From Streptomyces sannanensis (lineage in GTDB: Bacteria > Actinomycetota > Actinomycetes > Streptomycetales > Streptomycetaceae): DNA of 64,000 nt. Position numbers and translations under genes: made by a program. The notes under the pieces are model-generated. The model searched no databases. It was not told where the DNA came from and was given only the letters and a program-made list of their open reading frames with translations. Below, one piece after another: positions 17,850-24,514 of this stretch; the stretch's first letter is position 1; every line of letters begins with the position of its first letter. The stretch spans positions 4,588,001 to 4,652,000 of the forward strand of contig NZ_BAAAYL010000001.1 of the NCBI RefSeq assembly GCF_039536205.1. Reading direction: 5' to 3'.

Positions 17850-17879
17850 TTGCCGTCTGACGGCAACGCTGACGGCAAC
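17849..17879. repeat. att-like site copy C with inverted half-sites
   Basis: AGTTGCCGTC is followed immediately by TGACGGCAACG (17858-17868) and another TGACGGCAAC (17870-17879). The first two are inverted copies back to back, the geometry of paired recombinase core sites. It lies at the far side of the int-xis-rep-hicBA segment from copy B and in the same orientation. Confidence 0.55.
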
Positions 17880-17970
17880 CGGATCCGTCAATGGCGTACA
17901 CCAGCGGACTTCCACGGACTCACCGAACGGCGTTGACCTGCGAAAAAGCAGGTAGAGGGGCGCTGCCTAG

Positions 17971-18110
17971 CACACGTACCATGTGCTGGCGGGGGCTACG
18001 CCGGTCCTCGTCCACAATGCAGGAGGGCGTAATGTACGCGGGCCGAAAGATCCTCTGAATTTCGGGAGCAACTACACCGGGCGCGTCGACAGATTTGATA
18101 TCGGCATGCG
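17971..18110 (+). pseudogene. Hint end plus truncated toxin tip 3
   Basis: Encodes HTYHVLAGATPVLVHNAGG, the last strands and terminal HN of a Hint domain, followed by RGPKDPLNFGSNYTGRVDRF DIGM, a tip start seen on actinobacterial RHS proteins. It then breaks into unrelated sequence (SRRSLRPRPRVNAASDG). Both the upstream Hint half and most of the tip are gone. Confidence 0.65.
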
Positions 18111-18153
18111 TTCTCGGCGTTCTCTCAGGCCGAGACCGAGAGTTAACGCCGCC

Positions 18154-18762
18154 TCAGATGGTCGGGGTGTCGTCAACAATCGGCCTGTGAATCTCAACGA
18201 CCGGCTTCCACCCCGCGGAGAACTCGATGAAGTCTGCACGGGTGGGGTAGGTGTCGATCGCGCGACGGTCACGCTTGGGGCTGTCGCTCCCCTTGCGCCC
18301 CCGGGGAATCTGCTCCTCGAAGATGTCGACCTTCACGTCGGGAACCTCCTTGAGGCTCTGGCGCCAGATCTGCACGATGTCGGCGCCGAACGCCTGCCGG
18401 GCCGCAGCGTAAAGGGCCGTGAGGGCCCCCTTGTCCCCACCAGGGACGAAAAGTGCCAGGTCCAGCACGACACCGGCGGACTGGAGGACCTCGATGGTCA
18501 CCGAGCCGTTCTCGTCGGCCAAGTAGATTCCGGCTTCATTTTCGTCGTCGGGAAGGCAGGAGACCTCTTCCTGGAATACGGTTCTCGCCGTGATCGAGCC
18601 GCCCTCGAAATCCTCACCGGACTTGGTCAGAAAAGCAGGGACATAGCAGTCGGGAAGCTTGAGTTCTGCCGTTTCGGCGGAAACGAAGAGCCTGTCCTTC
18701 ACGCCGAGCTTCGTCACCTCTTCCAGTGAGAGGCGGCGAGCGGCGATCTTCTCCGTGTTCAC
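18154..18762 (-). CDS. Hypothetical protein in the toxin island
   Basis: 202 residues from GTG 18762 (VNTEKIAARRLSLEEVTKLG) with an AAAGGGA ribosome site; a longer frame from 18810 lacks one. Mixed alpha/beta, soluble, with a probable domain in the middle (ALTALYAAARQAFGADIVQI). I recognise no family. It is transcribed against the toxin remnants and abuts truncated tip 3, so it may be cargo that replaced that tip, or an immunity-type gene. Base composition is slightly less GC-rich than the core genes. Confidence 0.6.
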   Translation of the reverse strand: MNTEKIAARRLSLEEVTKLGVKDRLFVSAETAELKLPDCYVPAFLTKSGEDFEGGSITARTVFQEEVSCLPDDENEAGIYLADENGSVTIEVLQSAGVVLDLALFVPGGDKGALTALYAAARQAFGADIVQIWRQSLKEVPDVKVDIFEEQIPRGRKGSDSPKRDRRAIDTYPTRADFIEFSAGWKPVVEIHRPIVDDTPTI

Positions 18763-18989
18763 GATTTCCCTTTCAGGTTGCACTGTCCCTCCGAACAAGG
18801 ACGCTACCACGAAACCCTGAGGTCAACTGCCCAGTAATCTTTGGGTAAATGGCCTCCGACGACCTGCACGGGAGGATACCGAAGCGAGTGCCACTCGGTC
18901 GGGAACACGCATCCGCCAGGTAGTGTCCCTCGTCATGGTGTTGGGGATCAACTGGCGGTTGCATTTCGGTGCGTTGGGTAGCGCGGAGG

Positions 18990-19130
18990 AACCAAAAGAG
19001 AGCTTACGGTAGATATCACCCATATCGCCTTCGGGGAGGTGGTGGCGAGGTAAGGCGATCCATTCGTCGTGCATCTCGAAGAGTGCAGCGGAAACCAACC
19101 GGATGGTCCGACAACGCAACAACGGAGACC
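18990..19130 (-). pseudogene. Probable IS256 (Mutator) family transposase C-terminal remnant
   Basis: The reverse strand reads LLRCRTIRLVSAALFEMHDE then WIALPRHHLPEGDMGDIY, resembling the end of IS256-family transposases (L..V.A.L.E.HDEW...R.YL.E). No catalytic region is present. With the ISAs1 gene 160 bp away it marks an insertion hot spot. The rest of 18763-19286 shows no convincing gene. Confidence 0.45.
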
Positions 19131-19286
19131 CTCACCGGCAACATCTGCATGGAGCGCGAACCGGAAGTCGCGTACTACCGCGCCCTCTTCGGTCAGGACT
19201 TCGGCGTAGTCGGATGACGCCCAGTTGCTGACGTCTCGTCATGTTGGGCGGGGTTCGGTACACAGCAGGCACGGACGTCCGCGATC

Positions 19287-20540
19287 ATGGATTTCTCTAC
19301 GCTCTGTGACCTTGGACTGCCCGTGCCTGCCGACGCGTCATCTCTGATCTCCCCTGCCTTTGAACAGCTCAGACCGCATCCAAAAGTGTCCGGGAGCGAT
19401 CTTCCGGATCTGCTGGAACGCCTCGCGCAGGTCCCGGACCCGCGGGATCCGCGGGGAGTACGGCACCCTCTCGTGACGCTCATGGCACTGACGGCCCGCG
19501 CGGTCCTCGCCGGAGCGCGATCCCTGCTCGCGGTGAGTGAATGGGTGGCCGACGCACCGCCGGCCCTGCTCGAACGGCTCGGCGCCGTCGACCCGCTGGT
19601 CCCGAAACGGTCCTGGCCCGCGGAATCCACGATCCGGCGACTGCTCGCCAGAATTGACGCGGACGCCCTGGACCGGGCGGTCGGAGCCTGGCTCGCGGAC
19701 CGGCAGACCAGGGGACAAGGGCTGCGAGGGCTCGCGGTCGACGGGGGGTCGCTGCGGGGTGCGGCCCGCGCGAAGGGACGGAAGATTCACCTCCTGGCCG
19801 CCTGCGACCACGTGAACGCACTGGTCCTGGCCCAGATGGATGTCGGTGAGAAGACCAACGAGATCACCCGCTTCCGGCCTCTGCTCGACACCCTCGAGGA
19901 TCTGGCCGGCACAGTCGTCACCAGCCACGCGATGCACACCCAGCATGACCACGCCGTCTACCTGCTCGACCGGCAGGCCCACTACATCGTGATCGCCAAG
20001 CGCAACACGAAGAAGCTCCGTCGGCAGCTCAAGTCCCTTCCCTGGACGCAGATCCCACTGCAGGACAGGACCTGTGCGACCGGTCACGGCCGCCAGGAGA
20101 TCCGCCGGCTGAAGGTGTGCACGGTCAACAACTTGCTCTTCCCCGGCGCCCGCCAGGCCGTCCAGATCGTCCGCCGCCGCGTCCACCGCAAGACCGGGAA
20201 GATCAGCCTCAAGACCGTCTACGCGGTCACCAGCCTCACCGCCGAGCAGGCCAGCCCGGCTCAGCTCGCCCGACTGATCCGAGGGCACTGGACCGTCGAG
20301 GCCCGGGTTCACCATGCCCGTAGCTCCATTGCGTTGACCAGCTGGGCATCGATGTCGATGCTGTGCACGGCCAGCCGCACCATGCGTCGCCGTGCCCGTC
20401 GGCGCCGTTGCTCCCGGCGCTCGTGCGCGACCAGGTACGGGCGGACCGGCCCGATCACCTCACCTCGCAGTACCGGGGAACCCGATGCGCGGGGCGGACC
20501 TGCGGTCGACCCCTCCACGCAGAGGCCGGCGGCTTGCTGA
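19287..20540 (+). pseudogene. ISAs1 family transposase, 3'-truncated
   Basis: Residues 1-339 are typical of ISAs1 transposases: N-terminal DUF4338-like region ([20 protein letters not shown]), DDE core with [32 protein letters not shown] and RGHWTVEA near the end. In intact members the last motif is followed by a conserved EN..HW.LDV..ED block; here it changes at about 20305 to an unrelated Arg-rich tail ([12 protein letters not shown]...). The third catalytic region is therefore lost and the enzyme should be inactive. No clear terminal inverted repeats were found by eye. Confidence 0.8.
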
Positions 20541-20580
20541 TCTGGTCCGCGATGGCGGCCCGGTGCGAACCAGAGCAGCC
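20306..20580. other. Junction sequence between the broken transposase and tip 4
   Basis: No supported gene. The reverse strand ends with [23 protein letters not shown] and a stop at 20309, which reads like the C-terminus of some real protein but is too short to name. The stretch probably carries at least one more deletion junction. Confidence 0.35.
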
Positions 20581-20739
20581 GTGACGGCTAACGGAAAGAT
20601 GGGATTCCGGATCGAATTCGATGATCGAAGTGGGGCTCACATCAACGTGTGGGCAGGCAAGGAGAAGGGTCCGCACTTCCAGTTCAATGCCACTGAGACG
20701 ACCGTGACGAAACTTCAGGGTCTGCACGGATGCGGTTGA
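20581..20739 (+). pseudogene. Orphan toxin tip 4 fragment
   Basis: Frame of 52 residues: KMGFRIEFDDRSGAHINVWA then GKEKGPHFQFNATETTVTKL and a stop. The block resembles the end of bacterial polymorphic toxin tips (possibly the type 24 group, from memory). Upstream residues are unrelated junction sequence, so only the C-terminal part of the toxin remains. It ends 12 nt before the immunity-like gene. Confidence 0.55.
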
Positions 20740-20751
20740 TGGAGGAATGGT

Positions 20752-21195
20752 TTGTCTGGTGATTATTGGGAAGAAGAGGTATTTTCCGTGCCGCCTCTAG
20801 CTGCCCTGAGGAAAACAAACGCGTCAGATGTATTTGATTGGCTGGAGCTCCATTTCCCTTTCACGGGAGGGAAGATCGATTGGCGTCGCGTGGGTGGGAG
20901 GCACAAGCATTGGAGAATCGATGATGAGCAGCTGCTCGCAGCGAGTGCATCCAGGGAAATCTGTGCACGAATCAGGCCAGGCTCTGCAGTTGAGCATGTG
21001 GGAGACGGGCTTTCGCCCTACGGCGTGCGTTTTACTGGGGGTGAGGCCGCTTCGGTCACGGCTGCACTTCTTGAGGTGCCGGAGCATCACTACTTCCTCG
21101 CAGGGGATCGAGCGTGGATTGTGGTGGTCTCCTTTGAAGGTGACTTGGATGTTTTGGATCGAGTCGGCACTTGGCTAAGCTCCGGGAGCGACTAG
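20752..21195 (+). CDS. Putative immunity protein for tip 4
   Basis: 147 residues with a TTG start (SGDYWEEEVFSVPPLAALRK) 5 nt after GGAGGA. Mixed alpha/beta (DVFDWLELHFPFTGGKIDWR, EHHYFLAGDRAWIVVVSFEG). No named family. The position immediately behind a toxin tip remnant supports immunity. GC content is visibly lower than the chromosomal average, consistent with transfer. It is followed by a 19-bp-stem terminator. Confidence 0.65.
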   Translation: MSGDYWEEEVFSVPPLAALRKTNASDVFDWLELHFPFTGGKIDWRRVGGRHKHWRIDDEQLLAASASREICARIRPGSAVEHVGDGLSPYGVRFTGGEAASVTAALLEVPEHHYFLAGDRAWIVVVSFEGDLDVLDRVGTWLSSGSD

Positions 21196-21330
21196 AGGTG
21201 AGGTGCGTAAAGGTCGCGTGGGAACACGACTGAGCGCGCATGGGTTGAGGCGCACGCCAATTCTTGATGGGCCCGCGATTCGCCGCACGGGGTGCTTGGA
21301 GTCGCAGAGTCTGCGGCTTTCATTCTGAGT

Positions 21331-21379
21331 CAAACGCCTCTGGGGCCCACCGCTATGCGATGGGCCCCAGAGGCGTTTG
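21331..21379 (+). terminator. Hairpin ending immunity cassette 4
   Basis: Perfect 19-bp stem (CAAACGCCTCTGGGGCCCA and complement) with an 11-nt loop. The att-like repeat overlaps its last bases, so the boundary between cassette and repeat is exact. Confidence 0.85.
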
Positions 21380-21400
21380 ACGGCAACGGTGACGGCAACG
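21378..21400. repeat. Paired TGACGGCAACG repeat, att-like site copy D
   Basis: Two full units at 21378-21388 and 21390-21400, spaced as in copy A, ending at the stop codon of the second recombinase 3' stub. Confidence 0.6.
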
Positions 21401-21512
21401 TCAGCGGACGACTGCTGCGGTGGGTGGGTTGTCGGGGTCGTCGTCGGTCGGGCCGAGGGCGTTGCCGAGGGTGTCGATGGCCTGGCGCTGGAGGCGGAGC
21501 CTCACGTGTAAT
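21401..21512 (-). pseudogene. Tyrosine recombinase 3' stub, copy D
   Basis: Reverse strand encodes HVRLRLQRQAIDTLGNALGP, then TDDDPDNPPTAAVVR and a stop. It has the same breakpoint before HVRL as copy A, and both continue into the same flanking sequence up to the nucleotidyltransferase 3' end. The homologous block is about 235 bp. Confidence 0.8.
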
Positions 21513-21575
21513 GGCGGCGTCGGGTATGGGAACTGTCCGAATGCCCTTTGAGCCAGCCGTCCGGTGCCGAGGTCG

Positions 21576-21632
21576 TCACGCTCGGCAGGCCCGGATCAGG
21601 GAGGCAAGGACGGCATCCGGGTCCCGCCTCCT
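21576..21632 (-). pseudogene. Nucleotidyltransferase 3' stub
   Basis: Encodes RDPDAVLASLIRACRA and a stop, the unshifted version of the C-terminus of the gene at 13202-13660. The rest of that gene is absent. It shows that the nucleotidyltransferase gene travelled with the recombinase stub as one unit. Confidence 0.65.
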
Positions 21633-21724
21633 GTGGGAGGCGGGACCCGCAGTATTCCGGGTCTTCGAAGTTGAACGCTGCGCATCAATTAGAGAATAGC
21701 CCGATTTGGAAGGATGGGCGACCG

Positions 21725-22267
21725 GTGAATTTCCCGAAAGACGAAAACTCTCAGGTCGATCTAGTGGAATCACTTGTGAACGGGTTCCTCGCGGAACAAG
21801 ATGCCAGGTCCATTGCGGCCCAGTATCCCGAGGTCGCTGGCTCCATTGTTTCCTGGATTCGCGAAGCCGCTCACATGGGAAACTGGGCCAGGGTTGGGAG
21901 GTTCGCCAACTTGGCCGCTCCTCTGCGGGTGGTGGGCCTTGGTGGAGTTCTTCAAGAGATCTTTGATTCAGATGTGCAGGGATCCAACGAAGAAGATCTC
22001 GTGGATATTTTGGGTGAGATCCAGGCGGCAGACGCAGTGGCCTGCCTGTTTCGCGTAGCGGAACGTTCGGCAAGCAAGGATGCGCCGGCGTACTGGCTGT
22101 GCCAGAAGGTGATCTCCTCTCTGGGCGAGATTGGCACGCCAGAGGCACTCGAGCGCATTCGCCGCATGACAGCCTCGCCATGGCCCGACGCTGTCCGATG
22201 GCACGCCGCTGTCGAACTGGAGATTGAAGAGGAACTCGGGTTCGATGAGGATCGAATGTTGGGATAG
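21725..22267 (+). CDS. HEAT-repeat-like putative immunity protein without a toxin partner
   Basis: 180 residues from GTG 21725 (VNFPKDENSQVDLVESLVNG) behind GGAAGG; an upstream in-phase extension crosses the recombinase stub and is not credible. Helical repeats (PEVAGSIVSWIREAAHMGNW, DAVACLFRVAERSASKDAPA, PEALERIRRMTASPWPDAVR) resemble HEAT repeats used by many immunity proteins. It is not preceded by a recognisable toxin tip, only by copy D, so the toxin was probably lost at the recombination junction. Confidence 0.65.
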   Translation: MNFPKDENSQVDLVESLVNGFLAEQDARSIAAQYPEVAGSIVSWIREAAHMGNWARVGRFANLAAPLRVVGLGGVLQEIFDSDVQGSNEEDLVDILGEIQAADAVACLFRVAERSASKDAPAYWLCQKVISSLGEIGTPEALERIRRMTASPWPDAVRWHAAVELEIEEELGFDEDRMLG

Positions 22268-22310
22268 CGCGTCGCACCCCGCCCCGGTCTGCTGAGCACG
22301 CCCGGCCGCC

Positions 22311-22551
22311 CCGACCACCCCGTGGTCGGTGAAGACCGCCTCGCGCGCTCGCACGGGCACCCCGGCTCTCGAGGCGTGGGTGACGTGTCCGAAGACCGTC
22401 AGGACGCGTGAGCAGGTCAAGGACGAGTCCTGGCGGACCCGGACGGAGACGACCAAGTACGACCGCTACGGCCTGCCGGACGAGGTGGACGAGACGACGC
22501 CCGGTGGCAAGCGGATGTGTACCACCACCAGCTACGTCCGCAACACCAAGG
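22311..22551 (+). pseudogene. Displaced copy of an internal RHS segment
   Basis: About 240 bp closely match 8138-8374 of the RHS gene. The encoded peptide runs from TPWSVKTASRARTG to TTPGGKRMCTTTSYVRNTKA with a few substitutions. It starts abruptly after the immunity gene and is fused in frame to a toxin-like tip. It is a relic of another RHS gene or of recombination with the resident one. Confidence 0.85.
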
Positions 22552-22795
22552 CCGCCGGCTGTTCGTCCAATCCGGACGGGTGTGCCGAGCGGGATGTGGA
22601 GCGCCAGGTGGGCCGGGGCCCGCGAGCGGTGGTCTTCACCAGGGCGTTCGGATGGCGGGCCAAGATGTGGGTCGAGATTCCCGTCTGCGTGAAATGCCAA
22701 GCGCGGTACGGGAAGAACCAGTTCCCGCCGGACGTCACCTATGGTCCGGGTGGCAAATGGTCGCAGCGACGAAGGGCAAGGGAGGTGCCAGGTGA
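22552..22795 (+). pseudogene. Orphan toxin tip 5 fused to the RHS fragment
   Basis: Continues the RHS fragment frame as AGCSSNPDGCAERDVERQVG, then VEIPVCVKCQARYGKNQFPP DVTYGPGGKW. The CxxC and spaced Cys suggest a metal- or disulfide-stabilised domain; I cannot name a family. The frame runs past the next gene start, whereas a neighbouring frame (MVAATKGKGGAR) ends in a TGA overlapping that GTG. A one-base shift near GGKW is therefore likely. Confidence 0.55.
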
Positions 22796-23283
22796 GCGAG
22801 AGCCTGGCGGAGATCGAGATTTCGCGTATCGGGTGGAGCGACTTCCACACGCTGGGTGATCGGTCCGAGAACGTTCCGGGGGCTTTGCGGCGCCTGCTGG
22901 CAGCAGGGACCGAGGATGAGGCCATGGGCGCCTACTGGGAGCTCGAGAACGTCGTGGTCGTGCAGGGGCAGTTGTACAGCGCGGCCCTGCCGACGCTCTC
23001 GGTGCTGCTGGCCGCACTTCTCGACGATCTCTCGGTGGATGCCCGTGACCTGGTCATGGAGTTGATCTACCAGATCGTCGCGGGCGAGGCCGACGAGGAG
23101 GAGGCGGCCCGGGGCAACAGCGATCTGGGCGACCGGTGCCGGGACAGTGCGCGCAGCGGACTGTGGCCGATCTACCGGGAATTGGGCACCCGACGCCGCG
23201 AATCGGCCGAGGCCGTCCTGGAGCGGATCGAGACCGACAAGCAGCGGCTCAACGCCTACTTGGCTGGTCTGCGAGGCAAGTAG
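22792..23283 (+). CDS. Putative immunity protein for tip 5
   Basis: 163 residues from GTG 22792 (VSESLAEIEISRIGWSDFHT) with GGGAGG 7 nt upstream. All-helical, HEAT-like (GALRRLLAAGTEDEAMGAYW, LPTLSVLLAALLDDLSVDAR). Translation appears coupled to tip 5 through GTGA. No named family; the role is inferred from position. Confidence 0.65.
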   Translation: MSESLAEIEISRIGWSDFHTLGDRSENVPGALRRLLAAGTEDEAMGAYWELENVVVVQGQLYSAALPTLSVLLAALLDDLSVDARDLVMELIYQIVAGEADEEEAARGNSDLGDRCRDSARSGLWPIYRELGTRRRESAEAVLERIETDKQRLNAYLAGLRGK

Positions 23284-23305
23284 AAAGGCGCTGAGGCCGG
23301 GGCCC

Positions 23306-23446
23306 GGGAACGAACGGTGGAACGACTCCGTGATCGCCCGGGAGCACCTCGCACGGCGGGTGCACTACGAGGGCGACTCGGCCTCCTACATGGAGATGAT
23401 CCTCGGCTGCTTCCGGCACGCGGACAAGCGGGTCGTCCTTGCATAG
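23306..23446 (+). other. Short coding remnant
   Basis: Frame reading NERWNDSVIAREHLARRVHY then EGDSASYMEMILGCFRHADK and a stop. It looks like the end of a real protein, but no start or family is visible; probably another cassette relic between two immunity genes. Confidence 0.3.
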
Positions 23447-23493
23447 CGTCGGCAGCGGCAGCGTGGTCCGTCAGAATCGAGCAGGAGAGAAGA

Positions 23494-24129
23494 ATGTCGC
23501 TTGAGGTCCTCCTTCACCGCTTTCCGGAGACGGGAACCCCCGAGCCGGGCAGCGGCGGGCGTGATGTGCCCGAACCGCTGGCGGGTGTCTTCGAGAGGAT
23601 GGCGGGGAGGACCCTCGCGAACGGCTTTCTCCGGTTCCACACGCCGGACTCGGCTCATGAGTCGTACGCGGCATGCGCCAGGATGATCGAAGGGCTGGAG
23701 GGGCGCTACTTCCCCTTTGCGTTCGACTGGATGGGCCGCGAGCTGCTGTTCGACATCCGTGAGCCGGGCCGGCGGCCCCGGTACGTGATCGCCGTCGATC
23801 CGGCCGAGGGTGAGTACCTGCGTACCGACCTGAGCCTGGACGAGTTCTTCGTGGCGGTCGCCGACGAGGACGAGGACGCGCTCGCCTTCCCCTATTTCGA
23901 GGAGTGGCGGGCCACCGACCCCGGATCGGGACTGCTCGGGTTCGACCAGGTGGTCGGCTACAAGGTGCCGCTGTCGCTGGGCGGCGAGGACTCGGTCGCG
24001 AATATGGAGCTCACCGCTCGCAGGGTGTACTTCGAACTGTCCACCCAGATCGCCCTCCAGATCCGCGATCTGCCGGAGGGCACACCCATCAGCGGTGTGA
24101 CCGTCGCTCCGCCCGAGCCAGAGGCGTAG
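23494..24129 (+). CDS. DUF1851 / T6SS-immunity Tdi1-like domain protein
   Basis: 211 residues, ATG with AGGAGAG ribosome site. The C-terminal half contains DQVVGYKVPLSLGGEDSVAN and MELTARRVYFELSTQIALQI, the pattern of the DUF1851 domain found in GAD-like immunity proteins such as Tdi1. The N-terminal half (LANGFLRFHTPDSAHESYAA, YFPFAFDWMGRELLFDI) is the usual preceding fold. It is the last immunity-like gene of the island and has no adjacent toxin tip. An 18-bp-stem terminator follows. Confidence 0.75.
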   Translation: MSLEVLLHRFPETGTPEPGSGGRDVPEPLAGVFERMAGRTLANGFLRFHTPDSAHESYAACARMIEGLEGRYFPFAFDWMGRELLFDIREPGRRPRYVIAVDPAEGEYLRTDLSLDEFFVAVADEDEDALAFPYFEEWRATDPGSGLLGFDQVVGYKVPLSLGGEDSVANMELTARRVYFELSTQIALQIRDLPEGTPISGVTVAPPEPEA

Positions 24130-24140
24130 GGTTGCAGGGC

Positions 24141-24180
24141 CGAACGCCCTTGCCGGACAGTCGTCCGGCAAGGGCGTTCG
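24141..24180 (+). terminator. Hairpin after the DUF1851 gene
   Basis: Perfect 18-bp stem (CGAACGCCCTTGCCGGAC and complement) with a 4-nt loop; marks the right end of the toxin island. Confidence 0.85.
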
Positions 24181-24215
24181 CCGTCAGTTCACCAGTCCGT
24201 CCCAGGGGGTACGCG

Positions 24216-24431
24216 ATGTTCGGCGCCTTCGACCAGCTCTTCGCTCCGAGCCGGCGCCATACCGAAGAGGAGCGCCGCCGCCAGGAACTCGTCCTCGAGG
24301 AGGCCGGCGACGCCGATCCCGGGCGGGGGCCGATAGATCTGAGCAGTGGGAGCGTGGTGATCCGGCTTTCCGCGGCGTCGCGGCAGAAGCCGGACGAGGA
24401 GGAGAGCCCCGGCCCCGAAGAGAACGCATAG
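24216..24431 (+). CDS. DUF6191 family small protein
   Basis: 71 residues, MFGAFDQLFAPSRRHTEEER then GDADPGRGPIDLSSGSVVIR, the conserved pattern of the streptomycete DUF6191 family. The ATG at 24216 has a GGGGG-type site upstream. Function unknown. It is convergent with kgd. Confidence 0.8.
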   Translation: MFGAFDQLFAPSRRHTEEERRRQELVLEEAGDADPGRGPIDLSSGSVVIRLSAASRQKPDEEESPGPEENA

Positions 24432-24445
24432 CACGCACAACGCCG

Positions 24446-24483
24446 GAGGGCCCGGCCCGCGGTGATCGCGGGGCCGGGCCCTC
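24446..24483. terminator. Convergent hairpin between DUF6191 gene and kgd
   Basis: Stem of AGGGCCCGGCCC with its complement, extended by CGC pairs, in the 83-nt gap between two converging genes; can serve both directions. Confidence 0.75.
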
Positions 24484-24514
24484 TGGTTCGTACGAGCGCC
24501 GGTCAGGCAGTGGC

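Noticed and set aside
18154..18810. Longer start for the hypothetical gene at 18810
   Set aside because: No ribosome site; GTG at 18762 has AAAGGGA and a conventional N-terminus.
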